Positions 22,901-31,900 of a stretch of DNA of 64,000 bases are shown here, in pieces. The DNA lies in the NCBI GenBank assembly GCA_020002185.1, contig CM034534.1:39094168-39158167 (forward strand), in the 5' to 3' direction. The DNA is from Paraescarpia echinospica (Eukaryota; Annelida; Polychaeta; Sabellida; Siboglinidae). The notes below the pieces were generated by a model, which was not told where the DNA came from, searched no databases, and saw only the letters and a list, made by a program, of their open reading frames with translations. A program made the position numbers and the translations under genes. Every line of letters begins with the position of its first letter. The first letter of the stretch is position 1.

Positions 22901-25900
22901 AAAGGCTCACAATGGGAACAAGCGGACTCAAACCCGCAATCTCTCAACTGAGAGTGTGCTGCTCTAATCACTCTGCCACCATACTCCATACAAAAACATC
23001 CAGACTGACAAATCATACAAAATTGTACAACACATATTTCCATACATGTGACACAACAGCCATATTTTCAACAAACATTTATGCCTCTCCACCATAAAAC
23101 AGATATCATTGCACCAACGGGCATTTTTAGATATAGGCTGAAAATTAAATTGAGGGGTCAAATGGTTGTTTTGGGGATTTTAACTGCTGCTAAGAAAGTC
23201 AGTATACAAACTATCTACTCTGTAAATACATTTTACTGAGAACTGTCTCTATGTATTCAAAATATGCTTTTTATTTAGGTGAAAATGTGACTACTCAAAT
23301 TTTTAGAGCATGTATGATGTGGAAAAATACGGTGCTTACATAAGCTGCACCATACCCCAAGGTCTTAGGGAAAATTTCACACATAAGTTGAAATTCGTAG
23401 TTAAATGAAATTTGAAACCATCTGTGTTCAAAACATACCTTGAGACCTGCCAATGCCCGCCCTAATCGGAAATGTCCTTTGGGCCACTGTGGTGCAAGAT
23501 CAACACTTTGCTGGGCATCTTCAAGAGCACTAAAACATATGTGGAACACTCACCTTAAACACTGGTTGATGGTTCCATTCCACTAAGTATTAATAGTTAT
23601 TTTCATTTTGTTCAGGATTGTGTGTAAATGCATGCATCTGTGGACATTTGATAATAATTATGTATAAGTATAATTAAGCTCAGGCTTTTGTTTGACATGT
23701 CAACATGACAGCAGAACAATACCCGGTCCTGCCAGTTGGGTGTTCGAAGCAGGCAGTCATGTCCTCCCAAGTATTTATTGGAGAACAGCACTTGTCGCTG
23801 GAGACAGTAGTCTAGCATTCTCACACAGTGGTCAGTCCAGCGGAGCTGATTCCCCAGGATCATTGCCTCAATGCTGGTTGTCTTTGCTTCAGTGACGACA
23901 CTGGCATTGGTGTGGCAGTCTTCCTACTGAATGCAAAGAATCTTCCTGAGGCATCATCGATGGAATTTCTCCAGGTTCTTCAGATGACAATGATATGTGA
24001 CCCAAGCCTCGCTCCCTGAGAGTAGAGTTGGAACACAAACTTGGGAGGACATGGCTGCGGACCATCTACTTTGGCGTTGCAACATCCACCAAGCAACGGT
24101 TGATTTTGAGACCGACCGCCTACTACATGATGCAAAGCGGCAGAGGAGAAAGGAGAGAGAGATGTCTCAACACCTACATGTCTCCCTTCCACCAGGAACT
24201 TACTGCCCACACTGCTACAAAATCTGCAATTCAAGAATCAGGCTACTGAGTCACCTCAGGATCCACAACCGACCCCTGGCGGACGTCATTTTCGTTTCGA
24301 GGGACTGCTGATGGTGATGAAGCTGGCAGTGGGGGTGTTCTCTCCTAAACACCATGGTAAGTTATTGAAAATTTTAAGAGGGAAGACAAGCTGTCTCTGT
24401 ATGATGGATTACAGCATCACGACAACAACAGTGTATAAGAACCTACCCGGTATGTATGTCATTAAATAACAAATGCACATATATATTTTGTACATATTGT
24501 ATTTTTAGTCATTGTTTTGATTCCTACGGAAATAAACTAATCTTATTTCCGGTCATTGATGCTAAATGACTTGAATTCCACATTTGTAATTAAATAAGCC
24601 AATGAGACACCTACTTTGCATACTGTTCTTTCCCTTCATAGCAGTAGGACCGATTGCCATAAAACCTGAAAGTAAAAAACAACATTACATTGTCTTACCA
24701 ATATCGTTTATCAAAATTTATTAAAAACAATTCACACAATAAATGAGACTACATTCCCCAACACATGACTACCTGTGCATCATAACATAAGCTGCATAAA
24801 TACAGGTTAGGGACGTACCAATGTCTTGCTTGCATCAACACAAAACAGTAATATTAAAAAAATGGGCCAAGTGGCCCTGAAGTCCTTTGGACTAATACGT
24901 CTATATGTGACCCCGGCTGACCAAATGAGTGATAAGTCGGAAAAATTGTAACATTGTTTTCTTACATCCTTGTAAAGGTTTGGTAGGGTGCTTTACACGG
25001 TTTCAAAAAATATGACTGCTAAAAAAATTGGCAAAGTTATGGAGCATTGAACATGGTAGGGATCAAAAAATGAAAAAGAAGAAAACGGCTGTTGAAGTTT
25101 TACATTATATATGCAAATGGATTGCATGGAAATATTACATGCACAACATTCAAATGTGGCACACCGTATGTAATATGTATGTTATGTTGCAATGATACAC
25201 TGGAAGTACAAATGTGCTGCTACAAAGACTTATCAAGTTATGCCAGATTATGTCTTCATGTGTAAAACTAAGAGGACAGATTATCTGAGAGCAAAAGATA
25301 GACTCACTGTTTGACACAGTTTAAAACCTACAGGCAACTGTCCAGTTTAACAGGGGTCTAGTGGCTTAATGCTGTCTGTTGACACAAGCTACTGCCAGTG
25401 ACCAATTACAGATTAGTCACAGCTTCCATCAAACAATAGCAGGCAGAGAATCTTAGCTCCACAGCTGGGTGTAATACACAACCAGAGCCACCACTGATTC
25501 ATGGTTAAGTAGATTAGCTCAATGCACCAACTAAGACAATACACAATACTGTGAGTGACAGTGTCCAGAGTGAGGCCAAAGCAGTGTCTTCATTGCTGAA
25601 TACATCAATTAAACCTGCCAAGTGGGTGACATTCTGCACAAGTGTTCATTAATCCTTAGTGATTGTTCAGAACACCAAACTGACCTCATACCTAAACAAA
25701 GCGAATGTAATAGGTGAAGAACAGGCAGTGTTCAGATAGGGGTATTGGTTGAATTCTATTTGTCTCGACTCAAAAGGCTTTATTGTGTATTCATCGATTA
25801 TAAGAAAGCATTTGATTTAGTAGACCGGTCCTCCCTGTGGTCTAAGATAATTTCATGCGGTATTAATGGTATTGTGTTGAAAGTTGCATACAACATGTAC

Positions 25901-28900
25901 AAAAATGCTAAATCATGTATAAATGAGGGCCAGGCTGTGTCAGCCTTCTTCTCATGTGTAGAGGTATGGCAAGGAGAAAACTTGTGTCCTTTGTTATTTG
26001 CTATTTACCTGAATAATTTTGAACACTGTTAGTCACAATTATAATGGACTTGACATGGCAGCTGGTTAAATTTACATATATAGTGTATAGCGGAACTATG
26101 TCAACTCTTCTAATGGTTGACATTTGGTTTTTTCAGGTGTCAACTATATTGTGAATCTGTAATTATTAGTCTATATTGATACAATTGATTTACACAGTAC
26201 CATGTCTACACAAGGCATGGCAAGCGTAAATAGAACAGTAGAATGCATTTGATATAAATAAAGTGTAGGATATTTCACTCTATAGTTGTCCAGAATATTA
26301 ATTTTCTATGTTTGTCACCTACAGGTGACAGAATACTAATTTTCTATGTTTGTCACCTACAGGTTTCTACAGACAATACATCTTTAACCAATAGACACCA
26401 CAGTCACACCATTTTATAATAATTAAATGAACATCAAAATAAACACAACTTGCAATTATAGAAAATCAATAGTTTTGAAGATACAGTTTAAAAGTGTTAG
26501 TCAACTGTTCAGTCTAACAGGCGTCAAGTGTGTCTACTCTGCCTGGGTGCTGTGACCAATTAAAGATTAGTCAAGGTCTCAATGGCCTAGGCTGTAGAAA
26601 TTAGTCACAGCTTTTGATTTTCTGGCACACTACACAACATCTACTGTTGGGGGTGATCTCAAGGGCCCTTCTCAAAACCACATCACTAGATAATGTAAAC
26701 CTTTTGCACTTTGGGGGCCCCTTAGGTGCCCTTAGAATGATTCAATCAAATACAGATTTCTTGTATATAGTGGCAGCACCCTAAGAAACATCTATGCAAA
26801 ATTAGAAAAAAAGTTGCTGAACAGTTTTTGAAAAAATAGGCCAAATGTTACATTTTTACCAGTTTTGGGGTCCTTGGAGGCCCTAGGGAGCCCTTAAAAT
26901 GATTCAATCAAATACATATTTCTCGTGCATAGTGGCAGTGCCCCAAGTCTATGCAAAATTAGAGAAAAAGTTGCTGAACGGTTTCTGAGATACGGCAGCT
27001 AACGGCAGACGGCGGACACAGAGTGATGGCAATAGTCCCTTGGACCTTTGGCCAAAGGACAAAAACACATTGGTAGATCTACTGCCTTCCTTGTAGATGA
27101 GGATCTGGCACCACGGGCTGCAGTCGCAAGGGGAAGGCATATGGTAAAGGGATCCGCTCCACGGTCAGATAATTTTTCAATTTTAAAGCTGTACAGTCTG
27201 ATTCAGAATGAGTAACTTGCTTTTTTAACCAGGAAATATCGGTCTGGCGGTAGATTACAGCACTAACATGGTAGCCTGTGAGATTATCAAAACAATGAAC
27301 AAAATGCCCAATTTATACCACTAAAATTGTAGACTTGGCACCTCTGCAAAAGAATGCACTAAAGCAGGTGAGTTCCTCCCTACCTGACCTCCATGGGGTC
27401 CAGTTTGATGGCCTCGGTGAAGAGAAGAATGGCCTTATCAAACTCTCTCTTTGTCGCTGCCATATTCCCTTCGACTGAAACCAACACGAAATGAGGCTCC
27501 TTGACAGTCAGACAAAACATTCTTTGTCAACTTTAGAATCAACTCCAACCAGGAAATGATTAGGATATGTTGCACTATGTTGATAGATTTCATATTGCAG
27601 GACATGTTCAGTGAAAGTGACTTACTTGCTAGCTCTCGACTGTGCTTTACAGCTGGGTCCAACCCCTCATCCTATGTACAAAGATTGTTCATTTGGTTAC
27701 CAGCATTAAACCAGCACATTGAAGAAGAGTTAGATAAAAATCAAGAAGTGTAGACTTATATGATTTCATATTAAATAAATAAGTATCTTTATTTTTACAA
27801 CGTAACATACAGTTAACACATACATATCTTACAAATGGAAATGTGTTACATTGTATGGATGTCACTTGGCTAACAGCCTCTTCCAATGACATCATTTAAA
27901 TGCATATTTCAGTAACAACGTTTGATGATCATACAAACATAGGTATTTATGTTTTCAAAATAACCAAACATACATGCAATAATAATAAGGTAATTTATTT
28001 TGCACCTACATCCTCGGAAACCAAGCTTATGATTGCTGCCTTCATAGGTTTACGTCATTAGTCATACAGTTTTAATCACCCTTCATGCAGATAATTTTCA
28101 ATTGCATTTCTTATGCCTAATGTTGCACACACATATTATTCAAAGTAAATCAAAGAAAACAAATAAGTTTCAGTGTTTATTAGGTTTATACAGAAGACTT
28201 CAGATGTCATCAGCTGTGTTACTATTTTCTTCCGGTAGAGAATATCAAATCTACCACATTTTTATAATGTTCAAATGAAAAGTGTAACCATGTTCAAAAA
28301 TAATCTGTTGATGTATCGAAATACATTAACCGAAATATGAATATTGGGGTTGCAAAAATTGAATATTGTACGTTTGTAATAATGTTATCTCCACTATGTA
28401 AGTTTTGCAGTGTAAGCAAGATCTTAATTATCAATTATTAAAATAAAAATACATACCACTACGTCCATATCTGACATGTCAGTTCTGGAAAGAAAATACA
28501 TAAAGTATTACCATGACAATAAAATTGCATTGTTACGGTAGAAATTAACTTTAAAAAACAAAGTAACGTACTGATAAGCTGTGTATATATATAGGGCACC
28601 AGGACAAAGACTACCAACTTCGAACCAATTTTAAACAATGACCGCAACAATAAAACAATGTTTGTCTGTGGTGACTTGAATATAGATTTGTTGCAACACG
28701 AATCACAAGTATGTGAGACAATACCTAGACTTAATGTATAGCATTGGATTGTACCCACTAATAACCAAACTAACCAGAATAACACGTACGACTAATACCC
28801 TTATTGATAATAAATGTTCTGATATAACTTATATTGAGCAGCTTTACACTTGTGGATTACTCGTAAATTGGTCAGCCTACCAATATTTGCAATGGGTAAA

Positions 28901-31900
28901 ATTAATATAAATAAGAATGAAACCCAAAAGAATCATAGTATATAAAGTGTACGTCAAACAAAAGAAGAAAATATTACCTCACTCAACAGCGAACTTCATA
29001 AGCTCTCATGGGAAAATGTTCTAAATGAGGATGATGAACATTAATAAAGCACATGATACTGTTATTTCTGATTTTACATATATGTTTGATAAATGTTGCT
29101 CTATGAAAGAGGTCAACACAAATACTAACCAACTTGAAACAAACAAAACCACAGCTAACTACATTAGTAAGTTTTAGTAAATGCTTGCCAGAAAAAAATT
29201 ATATCGATCATTCCTAAAACACGGAACTGTTGATGCTGAAAACAGATGTAAATCATATAAAAACAAATTAACAAAACTCTTGAGAAGTGAAAAAAGAAAT
29301 ATTACCGTACTTTACTGCTAAAGCAAAAACACAATATCTCTGGAACATGGAAAACACTTTGAACAATAATGGGTAAAGAACAGAAGAAACATCAATATCC
29401 AGAAAAGTTTATTAAAGATGATAAAGTCATTGAAATTAAAGAACATATTGCTAGCATGGTCAACAAGTTCTTTACCAATGTTGGTCCAGACCTTGCTAAA
29501 AAAATTAAGCCTCCTGCTGGTGCATCTGTACTCGATTATTTTAAAAATAGAAATGATAACTGTATGTTCTTGTCACCTGTTGATGAAAATGAAGTTCACA
29601 GGGTAGTCGAAAACTACAAAAATAAAAGCTCGACTGATGCAGATGGTCTGAGTATGGGCATTGTTAAATGTGTAATTAACACAATCACTAAGCCACTCAC
29701 CCATATTTTAATACATCTTTTAAAACTGGGATATTCCCAGACAAACTAAAAATTGCTAAAGATATCCCAGTATTTAAGGCTGGAATCAAAGAAAACTGTA
29801 CAAACTACAGACCAATTTCACTACTTCCACAATTTTCCAAAATATTACAAACACTTTTTAATACTAGACTAAGTGCATTTATTGATAAACACAACATTAT
29901 TAACCCGTCAGTATGGATTTTGTGAAAAACATGTCTACATCCTATGCTCTGACTGAGTTACTTAATGAAATAACTACATCTCTAAATAGCAAAATGTATT
30001 CCATTGGTGTATTCATTGACTTCACAAAAGCTTTTGATACAGTAGATCATGAATTGCTTTGTGAAAAAATAATTGTTTATGGTATCAGTGCAACAGAGAC
30101 ATGGCACATAACTGGATAAGTAGTTATTTATCAAATAGATCCCAATTTGTTTGTTATGATGGATTTAATTCCAACTTGTTAAATATGTCATGTGGAGTCC
30201 CACAAGGCTCAATATTAGGACCTAAACTATTTATACTGTATGTGAGTGATTTACGTAACATTTCCAGACTTGTAAAATATATAGTTTGCTGATGACACTA
30301 ATTTTTTCTGTGCAAGCAAAGATATCAATAAACTTGTTACAATGGTATCCACTGTTCTTGACAAAATGTGTAATTGTTTTGCTGTAAACAAATTATCCAT
30401 AAATGTTTCGAAAACAAGATACACGTTGTTTGATAATTACACATTGAATACACATGTTGACATAGCAATCAGTGGTACAAACATTGACAGAGTATGAGTA
30501 CATTTCTTGGGGTATTAATAGATGACAAATTGAATGTAGCAAATGTTAAATCTAAATTCTCAAAGAGTACTGCCATATTGTATAAGCAGCTGATAGACTC
30601 GCAGTCTATGCATATCCTGCATTGCTCATTGTTCTTACCACACATTAATTACTGTTCTGAAATACAGATCTACAGCTGACACACTGAATACTACCAATAT
30701 CAATTCTACTGTCATGCTCCAAGAGAGCAATGAGATTGTTATATGGCATACCAGGGGGGAGATGGGGGTAGGTCGTCTTCACCACACAACCCCTCTATTT
30801 TATAAGTTGAAAACACAGACATTTTTATATCTTCAAAACAGCTATATTCATGTTCAAGGCATACCACAGTGTGTTACCAGCTAATAGACAAAAACATTTT
30901 GTAAAAAGAGATATTCCAGTAATAACACATTTCAGAAATCAACTGGTAAGATGTTGTGTTACCATAAATGTTAGAGCCATGTCTCTTTGTGTATATGGCA
31001 TAAGTCTATGGAACTGTCTGGATGTTAAACTTACTAACATTAAAACAGTGAGGTCATTCAGACACAGGTACAAGAAAACAATCATAAATGAATATGTATA
31101 GTTTGTATTTATTATTCAGATTCAGAAATATCAGAATGATATGTATTTTTACATTTTATTTATTTTGTACTAATCACATGTATATGACTATGTGAACTAC
31201 AGTATGATAATGTTTCCTTATGTATGTAGGCATTTGGGATGTGTGCAATATTCATGCATTCATCTGATAATTTCTCTAATGTGATTTACTACAGGACGAG
31301 GTTATTCGCAGAGCCCATCTGACTCTGTGACTTGGCATGCTATAACATAGTTCGCAGAGCTGGGCATTAGAAACCACTTCTTATTTGCAGAGCCCAGCTG
31401 GCCGCCCGGCTCGACGATTTGGGGCATAAGGCGTAGATAGCAGAGCTGAGCTCTGCGAATTAGATTCCATGTATTATGCACAGAGCCCAGCTGGCGACAA
31501 CAAATAAATTTAACATAATCTATCTAAAAATGTACATTTTATTATAACACATCATTTGAGGTATGCAAAATGTAACTCTTATTTGCAAATATGGTGTTTT
31601 AGTGCACTTTTAAAAGTCCACATATCACGGGCAATAGCACTTGAGCTTCCCCTGTTTACCTTCCAAAATGAGCCATGTAAGAATCTAGATTATATCTGGA
31701 CGTAGTTAGGACTGCCACTGGCACCTAGCTAACAATCTCCAAGAAACATCCAACGTATACAGTCCTGGTTCTGTACACATGTTCATACTAAACTATAGCC
31801 TGATATCAGGTGCACATATCACAGGTTCGGCCAGACTAATCTAGGCCTAGGACTAAGCCTAAGCCTCGGCTTAGCCTAAGGGGATGACTGATGGGCAAGA

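Noticed and set aside
22913..22986. Functional tRNA gene on the minus strand
   Set aside because: A and B boxes are present, but the sequence continues into a SINE body and tail, and I could not complete a sound cloverleaf.
23692..24019. Plus-strand frames as a protein gene
   Set aside because: The recognisable protein is on the minus strand (RT C-terminus). The plus frames are shadows until about 24028.
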